Below are positions 32,568-43,873 of a stretch of 64,000 bases of DNA, in pieces. Source of the DNA: Eremomyces bilateralis CBS 781.70 (lineage: Eukaryota > Ascomycota > Dothideomycetes > Eremomycetales > Eremomycetaceae); the NCBI RefSeq assembly GCF_010015585.1, contig NW_022985077.1, positions 495,177 through 559,176 on the forward strand, given 5' to 3'. The first letter of the stretch is position 1, and each line of letters starts with the position of its first letter. The position numbers and the translations under genes were made by a program. The notes below the pieces were generated by a model. It ran no database searches. It saw only the letters and a list, made by a program, of their open reading frames with translations, and had not been told where the DNA came from.

Positions 32568-35500
32568 TGTGAAGGATGTGGAAGTATCGATGATACTGGT
32601 AAGGGGGAGATGGTTGATGTGAGGAGTTGTATAGGAGGAAAAGGAGATGTAGAAGACAGATAGATGTGATAGATGTGAGTATCAGATGGTAAGAGAAAGA
32701 AAAGGTGCGGAGTCTCGAGGAATTAAAAGGCCAGGGAAGGGGCCGAAATGGACAAGGAAAGGACGATGGATCAGTGCCCATACCGAGGCTCGTGTCCAGC
32801 GCGTCATTCGTGCCATTGATCCCTATCACCTTAGTCCCGCTAGTGCCGCATCTCCCCGCTCTTTCCCCATATTACCCGACAATTGCACGTGAAAGTCTCG
32901 CAAAGCTGCCAACACGTGAGGGGCAAACGCCTCCCCACAAAGCTCGCGTTGGCCACTGTGAGCCGCCGGAGTTGACAAGCGCGGCGATGTTTCATTCCGA
33001 CTCGCACTACAACGCGCCTCGGCCTGGTAAACTGGTCGTATACTCCGATACGGTCGGGACGCCGAAGAGACTAATAAGTACCGTTTCCCGCGTTGATTGC
33101 GGGCTAGCTACTTTGGGGGGCGTGTGCGATGGAGATACCGAACGGCCAGATCGCGAAATGGAAGTTCCTCCGCAGGAGAGAGTGGTGCTGTGGTCGGTGA
33201 GAGGACATTCCGCCATCCTCCATAGCTTCGAAACAACCGAGAGGACAAGTCACTCAAATATCGAAGGTATGAACCGAGTCTCCGAACTTCGAAAACAGAC
33301 TTGGGGAACACGTCCTTTCTTCAACATTCCAGGAAGCCATCCGTTAGCCTTGGAGCAGTCAAACGGTGATCCGGTTTCGGGGGTCTTATTCTTCTCATAA
33401 GTGGTGACATGATCGACATCTAGCCTCATCCTCGAGTTCGGTGGCTCCAAAACGCGGTAGTAAACAGAAACCCATTGTCCTCCATCGGGAGACGTAGCAA
33501 GTTGCTACAACAATACCTAGGATGGAAGCTAAAGGTTGTCGAGAGGAATGCGACAGGTAGGAATCGCCTGAAATACATTTCCTCCGACTATTACATATGA
33601 TTCGGTTGAAGTCTTGGTCTTGATTGTCGTGCTGGGGCTTCTTTTGTGAACTCATGCACTTCATAGCAAGTATTCGTGGTTTCATATCCATTTTCTGTTC
33701 AATATGATAGTTGACAGGCAAGCAAGGGAACTCGATATTCACCGCGCTTTAGGATGCCGATATGCTCTCCGAGCCGCTGTGAGGGAATGCAAGATTTCAC
33801 GCTCTCGTAGGAGAGAGGATTAGCTTGCAATAAAATACTCTCGTGTCGACCTCGTTCGAGGATTCGCGAGCGGAGCTGGTCGACGGAGATCAGCCCATAT
33901 GGACTCAATGCGGAAATCAACCGACCAAGTCCGGCGTTTCTCAACAGCTATGGAATTTAGGAACGTCTCTCGGTGCCTTTTGTCGTGGAAGGGTTGGAAG
34001 CATGACGGAGATGAAGTCGGAGGCCCGCCGATTGGAATCCGCCACCTGTTGCTAGAATTATCGAAATCTGTGTATTCAATGCTGCCTGATCCTAAGTAGC
34101 CTACATAGAAACCTCCCCTCTACGTGAAGTCCATTTAAGAGCCTCTTCCGACAGTCCACTACTTTCGGAAAGTATTGTTTCTTGGCATGGTCCCATATGA
34201 GGTGCGCTTCTTTGTAATGTAATAGATGGACTAAAGTAACCAAGATCACGATAGATGACCCCCTTGCGGAACTCCTCATCATGGATTTTGGCCTTGCAGT
34301 CGTATTCAACCAGTCTGGCAGGTCTTTCTTACCCTTATGGTCGGGTCAATTCACGATGCCCATTACGGCTTGGTTGATCCCGTCCGAGCCAATTCCGTCG
34401 TCACAAGCCTCACGGATCATAGCCCAAGTTCCAAGGCGCCATTTAGCTACGTAGAGACCCTGTACTAGTGTTGAGTAAACTAGGTAAGTAGTTGAATATG
34501 GAAATACTTACCATTGTTCCCCTACCAAGGTCTGCAACCGCCGCTCGCTCGACGGGGCCCCTACCGCAGCTATTATCGGACACAACTCCGAAGAAAGAGG
34601 CTACCGCTTGACTAAACACCTAGACATTCCATTCTCCTTAGTTTCAGGCTTTAGCCTTCACGGTTCACCTAGAATTCGCGACATTTTTCATAGAGGAGTG
34701 GGCTAGTGAGCTGGGCACGCACGGCACGATACAAGGACCGTGACGCCATTGAGGGTGGAATCTAGTGGAATCGGCGACGACGGTCTCGAGAATGCGATAT
34801 AGTACGCGCTGGCAAAAGTACTGGAAATTGTCCTTGAGACCGGTATTTTGCTCGACATCTTTCTTTTTAGATACTCGCTTGCCGGAAACGGTAGCCTGCA
34901 TATTCCTCTTGATGTAAAGGAGAAATACTCCGTAGAGCAGAGGGAAGAAAATGATATAGAGGTCGAAGGTCATCACCACCACCCCAGTCTCTTCAATATC
35001 CTTCCCCGCGTCTGGCCTTCATCCATCTGACGAAGGTTGGTTCGCGACTGCTATAAATCGCTTTGTGGTATTTTCCAATCAGTTCAAAGAACCGTCATCT
35101 ATTTAATATAAGGCTCTCGTTATCCAGCTCCCAACATCTACCGCGATTGTCAAACGATAGGTATTGGATGAGGGCCCGCTCTGCTCGCTGACTTCCATTG
35201 GTGTGCTTGGGTTGCTTTCATTACCGCTTGTCTTTAGGTGCTGTGTTTGGCGTATGCGCCGCGCCATGGGCTTTGATAGAGCGTGTCGAGGACTTTAGAC
35301 AGGTAAATCAGTAATGGCCGGAAGACTATAATTCGTGTAAGTAGGAATATGAACGCGTTGAATCGAACTCTGCGTCCCAAGGACGATGAAAATAGAACTG
35401 AAGTTCGAGAGAGCGGTTTCTCAAGTTGCACAATCTCTACGGTGTACTGTCACTCTGTTAGCCCAGCCGACAGCCACAGCCGCTTTTGCTTTTTTTCCTT

Positions 35501-36184
35501 CATCAGACGGGATGACCGTGCGACAAGTCTGCATAACTATACTCTGTAAAGTGTAGTTATTAACTCCAAGAATCCTCAGTTAACTTATTCCTCGGGGTAT
35601 TCCTCAGGGTTAGGACAGCATCAAAGAGTCGTTCATCATATATCTGTGGTGGATCGATTCCGGATTGTTTTTCGTTTACACTCTAAATCCAGGTATTGTC
35701 AGTGAGCATAAGACATGTTGGCAGAGGGATGTCCCACCAAGTACTGACACTTGGCAGACTTCGGCCACAAAGCCACAAGGCTCATTTTACTGAGATCCTG
35801 CACGTGACGTCCCCCCTGAACTGGATGCACTGGAGATGCTTATTCGATGTGCGAAAGTCGAGTAAAGCGCATAAGGTGTGAATAGAAAGTGGATATCTTC
35901 TCTATGAACTATGGGATGCATGTTGGTTGGACATGCTTCGAGCTGCCAACCATTGAATCCACGATTACATATCTGCATTGGTGATAGAAGAACAAGGGGT
36001 GGGAGTCGTAGCAGTGGTTCCCTAGATTCTCAAAGAGCCAGCGGGTATTTGGCTTCAATCCCTGACACTGAAGAGCTTCAATCGTAAAGTATGTTGTTAA
36101 ATTGAATCCTCCACTGATTATACACCCGAGTGGTGCTGAATTCCAGCTCCTTTTTTATAGTATATGATAATTCCCCAACCCTGA
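32568..36184. other. 3.6-kb gene-poor stretch
   Basis: The right part of this gap is the 3' flank of the GH3 gene and the left part the promoter of the nitronate monooxygenase gene. ORF 32705-33400 (231 codons) lies in the promoter and has no domain. A minus ORF at 34665-34982 has a hydrophobic start and a basic middle, and another at 35234-35431 is hydrophobic too; together they might be a decayed membrane-protein gene, but I cannot support a family. Confidence 0.4.
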
Positions 36185-38667
36185 TCACTGAACGGTCAAA
36201 ATCGCCGGGCCCGTCAAGTTCGCGCTCGAGGTGCCCATGTTGATCTCAAACTCACCAGCCTCGACCACATACTGCATCTTGATGTTCCACAGACCCAATT
36301 CCTCTACCTTCACCGGGATCTCCACTTCCAGAGACTCGCCCGCCTTGATCATCACCTTCTTGAACCCCTTGAGCACCTTGTTCGGCACAGTGATGCTGGC
36401 GATGAGATCGCTCACGTACAACTGGACCACTTCCTGACCATCCCTGCCACTGGCATTCGTCACCGTCACCTTTGCGGTCACGGTATCCCCCTTCTTCGCC
36501 GTCTCCTGCGACAGTGTGACGTTCGAGTACACAAATGTCGAATAGCTCTTGCCGTAGCCGAACTCGTACAACGGCACCGGCGTCCCCAGAACATACTGAT
36601 GTCCAAACTCTAGTTCACCAGTCGTCTCATTCAGCCCTCCGGCCTCCAGCGACCGCCCACTGTTCAGATAATCATAGAAAATCGGCAAGCTCCCGACATC
36701 GGTCGGAATGCCCACGCTCAACTTTCCACTGGGGTTCACGTCCCCGAACAGCACGTCCGCCAACGCATTACCACCCTCTTCTCCAGGGTAGAACTGCTGC
36801 ACCAGCGCAGCCGCCTTCTTGCTAATCCACGGCTCGGTGACCGGCTTCCCTGACGAAAACACTACAACCGTCGGCGTATCCGTCTCCAAAATCGCACGCA
36901 CAAGCGCCGCCTGCGCACCCACAAGGTTCAGCGAGTTCACGTCAACGTGCTCGCCGGTCGTGGCGTTCAGACCTGCCCAGAGCTCGTTCTGGTCGCGCGA
37001 CCAGGTGCCGACGACAACGACGGCGATGTCGGCGGCGCTGGCGACGGAGGCGGCGGCGGGGATGGCCGATTCGTCGTTGGACCAGCGCTCACAACCTTTG
37101 GCGTAGGTGACGGTGCCGGTGGAGGCGGATTGGATGCCGGCGAGGGGGGTGATGCCGCGGTATTGGGAGAGGTGGACAACGTAATCGCCATACTGGGGAG
37201 GGAAGGTTAGCGAAGATGCTCGGGTGGGGTCAGTGGAGGTACTTACGTTCATGAAACCGTCGGCCATGGGACCGATGACGGCGATGTTTGCGTCCTTTTT
37301 GAGAGGGAGGAGGTTGTTGTTGTTCTCAAGCAGAACGATGGACTCGGCGTCCAACTCTCGTGCAAGCTTGATATGTTCCGGTGTATGAATCAACTTTGAG
37401 GTCTTGTTTGCTGGGGCAGCGAGATATGGGTTCTCGAACAGGCCCATGGCGAACTTCGCTCGGAGGACGCGCGAGACGGCAGTGTCCACAGTCTTGATAT
37501 CCAACTCCTTGGACTCGATGAGCGCAGGGATGGTCTTGAAATTGAAGGATCCGCCACCCATCTCGACGTCATTGCCGGCTGGTAGAACATACTTCGTCAC
37601 GGCCTCCGAATCGATTGGGTCTGATCGGCACATCTTGAAGGCGTTGCAGAGACGGTCCGTGCCGCCAGCGTCGGACATGACGAAGTACTGGTAGCCCCAT
37701 TCTTCGCGGAGGATCTATTCGAGAGCGTTGGTTCAGCACCACGAGCATATGAGAGCAGATGTTTAATGTCACTCACCTCAGTCATCAGATGATGGTCCAT
37801 CACTGCCGGGATCCCATCGTATGAATCGTATGCACTCATCACCGAGTATGCACCGCCATCCATAATGGTCCTCTTGAACGGCGGCAACCACGTGGTCCGC
37901 ATCTCCCGCTCACCTCCATGTACCGGCCCCGTATTCAATCCCTGTTCCGGCATGCTAAATCCGGCGAAATGCTTCACCATTGCGCTGACATTACCGGCTT
38001 GCAGCCCCTTGACATAGGAGTATCCCATCTCTCCAGATAGATGCACATCCTCGCCGAATGTCTCTTCAACACGCCCGAAGCGTAGCTCCCGAGCAAGGTC
38101 GACCACCGGAGCAAAGATCTGGTTGACGCCGAGCGCGAGCGACTCCTGCGCGATTGCGTAAGCCATCTTCTCGACGAGGTCGGGGTTGAACGAGCAAGCA
38201 TATGCGATGGGGCTGTTGAAGATCGTGGCATTCTCGATCAGGAACCCGTGGATGCCTTCCGATTGCACGAAGGCTGGGATCCCGAGGGTGGTGTTGTGCA
38301 GAAGGTAATCCTGTCCCTTCTTGACGTTCTCGGCGATCCATTGCTGCGGAACGGGATAGCCGACGTAGAAGGAACCGGACTTGGAGGCCATGGAGTCGAT
38401 GAGGCCGGAAACGTTGAAGGCATTGGTGGTGCTGTTCATCCAGTTGCCAACATCGCCTTGCATGAGTTGAGACACCTTGTCGGAGAGGGTCATGCGGGAA
38501 AGGAGGTCCTTGACGCGAGATTCGACATCTGCGGTAGGGTCCTTGTAAACCACACCATTCGAAGGGTTAGGTTTCCCATGGCCAGGTTGGTTCCCGTGAC
38601 CACGATCATCGGCTGCCAACACTGATGAACTGGCAAGGAGAGAAAGGAGGAAGTGTCGTAGAGCCAT
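36185..38667 (-). CDS. Secreted GH3 glycoside hydrolase (beta-glucosidase/beta-xylosidase)
   Basis: Predicted to release terminal beta-linked glucose or xylose from plant wall oligosaccharides outside the cell. Three exons (38667-37777, 37714-37247, 37192-36185) give 788 aa. Signal peptide MALRHFLLSLLASSSVLA. The N-terminal TIM barrel has QSEGIHGF, FAPVVDLARELRFGRVEETFGED and VKHFAGFSMPEQGLN. The nucleophile aspartate is in FVMSDAGG (about residue 312). The alpha/beta sandwich domain begins near IAVIGPMADGF, and a fibronectin type III-like domain ends the protein. The second intron (54 nt) is a multiple of three without stops. Divergent from a sugar transporter with 1.3 kb between. Substrate cannot be told from sequence alone. 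Confidence 0.92.
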
Positions 38668-39981
38668 CGTATCGACTGTGCCCCGTAGGCTTCAATTCAG
38701 ACTTTGGCACTGCTCAAGAACGAGATACCATCAGCACCATCATCCTGAAGAGGTGCATCCGCCATGTTTATATCCTTTCCAAGGGCAAATTACTAGTTTC
38801 CGAGTAACCGGAGTGGAATTACACACATCAGTAATGACGTCCTGATGCCAGATGAAACCATGTACCTGCATCTTGGATTTCCTAGCTCTTCCTTCATGGA
38901 GACAATTTCATCCCGCCCTACCTCTATTCAATATCAGATCGACATATTGAAGCTCGGCGGTCCTCTGCTGACAAGGTCATGGCAGAATGTTCCTGGCCCT
39001 TTCCCCGGCATTTTTCCAATTTCCGGGACCCCAGATTGAGCCATCATTACAGCCGGCAGGGCATCGTGAACTCTTCATAACCATTTAGCCAAAAGGCAAT
39101 AGCAATTTACGATGATATCGCTGGCCGGGAGATTGACATGCGATGAGATGAAATCTCTGGAAATGAGAAGGTTGAAAAAAGCGTCGAAGGTGGCGTAGTA
39201 AGACCGAACCATCCCTTGGCGCAGCGCGATGATTGAGCCGGACGAGGAAATGGCGCCCTCTCGCCTCTCAGCATCCTGGCGATGCTCGCTTGATGGGTGA
39301 CCCATCCTGCGATTCATTCATTAGGATTTCATCCATGCCCCTTGTTCTTCCGCAACTCCACACTCCAACTACTAGGGATAATTTCGGGGATATTTAGGCT
39401 AAACGGGATGCACCATGCACCCCGCGACACTGTGTTTACGCTGACATGACTCCGATCTGGATGCAGCCGATGGTCAAAAATTTGATAGGATCCCATGACA
39501 ATGAGGAGATGATTCGTCCCCACTTCCTCCGTTATCAACGGGCGTTGGCGCGCCATCCCCTTCCTCGGAGCTCTCTATAGCATTTTTGCCGGGACCCGCG
39601 CCGGACGCTAGATAGTAGATGAGCTGGCGCCATGGACTAGATTGCTGACGCCAGTGAGGAAGCTTAAAAGAGCTAGGATGATGGGAAGGATATTCTTCCA
39701 CGGTTCCACCCCAGATCAGACGTCGGTCTAGCCACAAAAATGGGTAAATTCAAAAATGGATATGGGGCTCCATGGGGTGAGCAGAATATCGGAACCGCTA
39801 CTGGCACGTGGAATGGGGATGAAATGGTTTCTCGGGAAAGACTGGAGAGTTTGGGACTCGTTGGTCTAGTCTTTATATACCTTGCGACATCCCCAAAGTT
39901 TCGCATGGCAAGCTGAACGTCTTGAGTGTGCTGGAATCTGGAGAACCTTACCAGTGCAGATCAATCCATCAGGTCGCAATC
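38668..39981. other. Divergent promoter region (GH3 / sugar transporter)
   Basis: About 1.3 kb between divergent start codons. It holds two GGCTAAA motifs (listed separately) and C/G-rich hexamers that fit the CreA consensus SYGGRG (for example near 39003, 39027 and 39420). No gene supported. Confidence 0.55.
39084..39403. promoter_or_regulatory. Two XlnR-type GGCTAAA motifs
   Basis: TTTAGCC at 39084-39090 (minus-strand GGCTAAA) and GGCTAAA at 39397-39403. XlnR/Xyr1, the xylanolytic activator of filamentous ascomycetes, binds GGCTAA(A). They lie 417 and 730 bp upstream of the GH3 start and 585-898 bp upstream of the transporter start. Binding is inferred. Confidence 0.45.
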
Positions 39982-41747
39982 ATGGGCAAGTTTTTCATGA
40001 TCTCGCTCGCGATCTTCGCGGCCACAGGGTATGTATCCAACATCCACTCGAGGAGCGTCAGGTCAAACTAACGTTCCCCAGATCCTTCCTGTTCGGCTAC
40101 GACAGTGGTGTCATGACCGACGTGATCCAATCTCCCCATTTCCTCACCTACTTCAACACCAGCAAGACCTCTCCCATCATTGGTGCCATCAATTCTACCT
40201 TCTCCGGTGGTGCCGTGTTTGGATCCCTCATGGGAGGGTTCACGATGGATCGGCTCGGCCGAAAATGGACAATCATGATCGGAGCTATGATCTGTTTTGT
40301 TGGTGCTATCCTGCAGGCGGCGGCCGTCCACCTCGCGATGATGTTGGTGGGTAGAATTATGGCGGGATGGGCTGTCGGGTTGATGAGCATGAGTGTACCG
40401 GTCTACCAGAGCGAGTGCGCGCATCCAAAGATTCGAGGTACGGGACACTTGAGGATGATGAGAAATCACCGACTGATTTGACTAGGTCTGGTTGTTGGTA
40501 TGGCACAACAGATGATAGGAGTCGGTTTCATCGTCTCGACTTGGATCGGATACGGTGCTGCACATGTTCCGGCGACGAACGCCTTCTCATGGCGGTTTCC
40601 CCTGGCTTTCCAGACGGTGCCTTGTGTGATCCTGCTGATCGGTCTGCCGTTCTTCCCGGAATCACCGCGTCACTTGATGGAGCATGGCGAGGAAGATGAG
40701 GCAATGAGAGTGGTATGTATCCTGCGAAAGCCTCTGCCACCGAACCCAGCTGACGTTCGTCAAAGCTCAACAAGCTGCACTACGACGGGACCAATCAGGA
40801 ATGGATCCAATCCGAATTCGAAGAGATCCGAAGCACTATTAGTGCCGAAAAGGCCATCACTGCTCCTGGATGGTTGGTTATGTTCAAGGTTCCTCAGTGG
40901 AGAAACCGTCTGCTTCAGGCGACACTGGTTCAAGTGTTCACTCAGATGACAGGGTATGTTCTCCCAGCGTACACTTCCCGAAGCTCCGCTAATAGCCCTA
41001 GTATCAACGTCATTGGTTATTACCAGACCATCATGTACGAATTCCTTGGCATCACTGGTCAGAGGAACTTGCTCGTAACAGGTATCTACAACTGCGTTGG
41101 ACCTTTCGCCAGTAAGTCCCCTTCAGTCGGTCATTTGGAAACAATACTTACACCTTGTAGATTTGATCTTCATCGTCTTTATCCTGGACCGTCTCGGCCG
41201 ACGAATTCCCCTCCTGGTCGGTACCGTCGCCATCACCATCGCCCTCATCTGCGAAGCGGCCATCAACTCCCAGATCCCCCAACCCGTCGACGGAGAAGTC
41301 ATCGAGGCACATTCGGGCGACGGCAAATCGATCGCTGGCGTCTTCTTCATCTTCTGCGTCACCGTCATCTTCTCGGGGTCCTTCGGCTCCATCTCCTGGG
41401 TCTACATGAGTGAGATCATGCCCATGCAAATCCGTGGCCGCGGCAGTGCCTTCGCCACCGGAATTGGCAACTGGCTGGTTAGCACCATCTGGAGTCAAGT
41501 GTCTCCCATCGGTCTCGGTGCGATTACCTGGAAGTACTACTTCATCTTCATCGCGTTCAACATCCTGATTACATTCCCCACCATCTATTTCACATTCAAG
41601 GAGACGAAGCAGATGTCGTTGGAGGAGATCGATCTGCTGTTCGGTGGAAGGGCGCTCGGCACACTTCCAGAGGATCTGGATAAGGATGTGGTGAGGGATG
41701 GATCGGTGACGTTCGTGGCAGAGAAGGAGACTAAGTTGGAGGCGTAG
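39982..41747 (+). CDS. MFS sugar transporter
   Basis: Proton-coupled hexose, pentose or oligosaccharide importer of the plasma membrane (sugar porter family). Six exons (39982-40028, 40082-40437, 40486-40712, 40766-40953, 41002-41111, 41161-41747) give 504 aa and 12 predicted helices. Sugar-porter signatures are FLFGYDSGVMTDV in helix 1, DRLGRKW, VGRIMAGWAVGLMSMSVPVYQSE, PESPRHLM, QVFTQMTGINVIGYYQ and DRLGRR. The C-terminal cytosolic tail is acidic. Its shared promoter region with the GH3 enzyme suggests uptake of the sugars that enzyme releases. Substrate unproven. Confidence 0.92.
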
Positions 41748-42385
41748 TCTTGCATGCTTTAATCGATTGTTCAGTTGAAGGGGCGTCGATAGTCCGGAGG
41801 GAGTTTACCACGGTTTTGAAATCCCAAATATATTAATCCCAAAAATGGGTGTCATTTCTGAACTCCAAGTACTCTTGTATCCCGGATTCCCCCTTTTCAA
41901 GAACGGTAGACTTCTTCAGCATTTGTACCCTTCATAATTCTTGCCGACGCAGCGCCTTCTCAACTTTGAGCTACCTAAACGTCGTTGGTAACATGTTGTA
42001 TAAAGATTCGAATGCTCCAGGGTGGAAACGGTTTGATCCTAGCCAGGGCAAACATCTTTGCAGGAAGTGGACTAGCATTTTCAAAACTCAAAAACGCCAC
42101 CAAGTTAAGAATAGTAGATCGGGAACATAAATAAATTAGTTGTCCGGTCCCATGGTTTAGACATGAGACTGGCTCCCAAACAATGGCGACCACAGAAGAC
42201 AGAAACTTTCAGGGGCTGACCTAGAGCGATGTACCTCTAGCCATATAGCATTTCTGGAAGCGATATTAAAGAATAAAACCGCAACTGCTCGGAATTAAAT
42301 CCACCGATGGAATTATCTCGAGAGCCCAGCAGCAACAAACATCCTGCCAAAAAAAGGACGGCCCAACAAAAAGCAAAAGAAATGT
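41748..42385. other. Intergenic
   Basis: About 640 bp, 3' flank of the transporter and 3' flank of the tRNA gene. Nothing else seen. Confidence 0.5.
42370..42385 (-). terminator. Pol III T-run after tRNA-Gly
   Basis: Downstream of the tRNA on the minus strand the sequence reads ATTTCTTTTGCTTTTTG, giving TTTT and TTTTT runs suited to RNA polymerase III termination. Confidence 0.7.
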
Positions 42386-42464
42386 GCACCAGCCGTGACT
42401 CGAACACGGTCCCCAAGCAGGCTTCCAATGGGAAGCTTGGATTCTACCCTTAAACTACTGGTGC
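42386..42464 (-). tRNA. tRNA-Gly(CCC) with a short intron
   Basis: Folds as a full cloverleaf on the minus strand. Acceptor stem GCACCAG/CTGGTGC (7 bp). D arm GTTT-AAGGGTA-GAAT. Anticodon stem CAAGC/GCTTG with loop TTCCCA then T38, giving anticodon CCC. A 9-nt intron (TTGGAAGCC) sits after position 37, the canonical place. The variable loop is GGGA. T arm CCGTG-TTCGAGT-CACGG. Position 33 is T and 37 is A, as required. Confidence 0.93.
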
Positions 42465-42682
42465 TGTTCTTACTATGTTAAACTTGTATAACTAATAAAC
42501 ATATTTTATTTTATCAAGAACAGGAAACCCCACCATCATATTAAAACCGTCTTTCCAACTTACATCAAACAGTACTCAACCATAGGTTGCCTTTACTCCG
42601 AGCGACAACCACATCCCAATTGCAGCGCACATTCGGCCTTAATACCCACCCCTACTCGAACAAATTATCCAAACACCGCAAA

Positions 42683-43108
42683 ATGACCTCAATCACCCAC
42701 CAACCAACCATCCACACCTACCACTGCCTCTGTACCCAACTCCTCCTCGCAACCCCCCACCCCCTCCCCACCTACCCTCGGCGCGCGCCCCCCTCCCTTG
42801 ACCGCGCCTACATCCTCCCTCTCTCTCCCTCCTCACCAACAACCGACCACCCCACGACATCCCTCGCCCTCCCCGACACCACACCGCAAATCATCCGCCG
42901 CGCCGACGGGTTCGAGAGGCGCTATTGGCAGCGCTGTGGGCGGTGTCGGTTGGTGGTGGGGTATTTTCTAGGTCGGGCGCAGGGGGATGCGGAAGGGGAG
43001 AGGGGGGTGGGGGCTGAGGGGCCGTGGGGGGAGGTGTTGTATGTGTTCCCGGGGGGGTTGGTGGGGACGGAAGAGATGGTGGGAGGGGGGGAGGGGGTGG
43101 TGCGGTGA
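42683..43108 (+). CDS. STEEP1-like (UPF0428 family) small protein
   Basis: Small conserved eukaryotic protein related to human STEEP1 (CXorf56); the fungal members have no settled role. I start at the ATG at 42683, because the conserved part begins HTYHCLCTQLLLA a few residues later; the upstream 32 codons of the open frame look non-coding. The 141 aa show CLC and CGRC cysteine pairs (a likely zinc site), the DRAYILPL strand, ADGFERRYWQRCGRCRLVVGY, and VLYVFPGGLVGTEEM, which are the family's landmarks. Intronless. Its first codons lie only about 220 bp from the tRNA-Gly gene. Confidence 0.8.
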   Translation: MTSITHQPTIHTYHCLCTQLLLATPHPLPTYPRRAPPSLDRAYILPLSPSSPTTDHPTTSLALPDTTPQIIRRADGFERRYWQRCGRCRLVVGYFLGRAQGDAEGERGVGAEGPWGEVLYVFPGGLVGTEEMVGGGEGVVR

Positions 43109-43873
43109 AGTATGAATGGGTTTGGGAGTGAAGGGAGATGTGGATAGATGAATGGACGGAGTTCACAATTGGCGTGCTTTACAGCACAATTACGATGCAG
43201 GGGGCGAGTCCTCTAGAGGTCAGCAATCCATCACCCACGCAAAGATCGCAGCTAATATCCAGTATAGGAGTCCAAAATCGCTATATACCTAAGCAGGGAT
43301 GAACCGGCTGTCCAGCCAATCCGATACTAGCTATTGTCCCGACTCCACCCGATCTATGCCTATGACGAGAAATCCGACGTGCCGTTGAGGGCACGCTCAT
43401 AAGGGTATCATCCGGACGAGGGTCTCCCGTCCCCTAATGCCATGGTTCCCGGTCAGCCTATCTGACATCCCCCCATCCGTCCTTCCTTCCCCCCCTTTAT
43501 TTTTTATTTTCTCTCTCTAAATCATGACTGCATGGGGAATCGGCTGGGGATCTGTTGAAAATCGTCGCTCATAATCGGTGGTTTTGTGGCTCCGTACGTC
43601 GCCATGAGATGATAAGTGTGCAGGTGGGGTTGAAGCCCATGCGCGAGGGGAATTAACTGGAGGATATGAAAATGCTGGAGCCGAGACGCCGGTGGATGCT
43701 AGGTGGAGGTGTTGAAAGAGTTGGGTTATCGGCGAGGAAGTTGATTGTATTTTGAGGGTAGGTAGGGTGGAGGAGTAGCTCTTGAATGAGCGGAGAGGGA
43801 ATTCGAAGAAGTGATGGACAGGTTTAAGGGATAGATAGGGTTATAGAGAATGGATGAAAGAGAGGAGAAATGT
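43109..43873. other. Convergent intergenic region
   Basis: About 765 bp between the 3' ends of the STEEP1-like gene (+) and the MTHFR gene (-). Nothing supported apart from a T-rich run near 43500. Confidence 0.5.

Noticed and set aside
32705-33400. 231-codon plus-strand ORF
   Set aside because: Lies in the promoter of the nitronate monooxygenase gene and has no recognisable fold or motif.
34665-35431. Hydrophobic minus-strand ORFs suggesting a membrane protein
   Set aside because: Two short frames with no family motif; splice sites joining them were not convincing.
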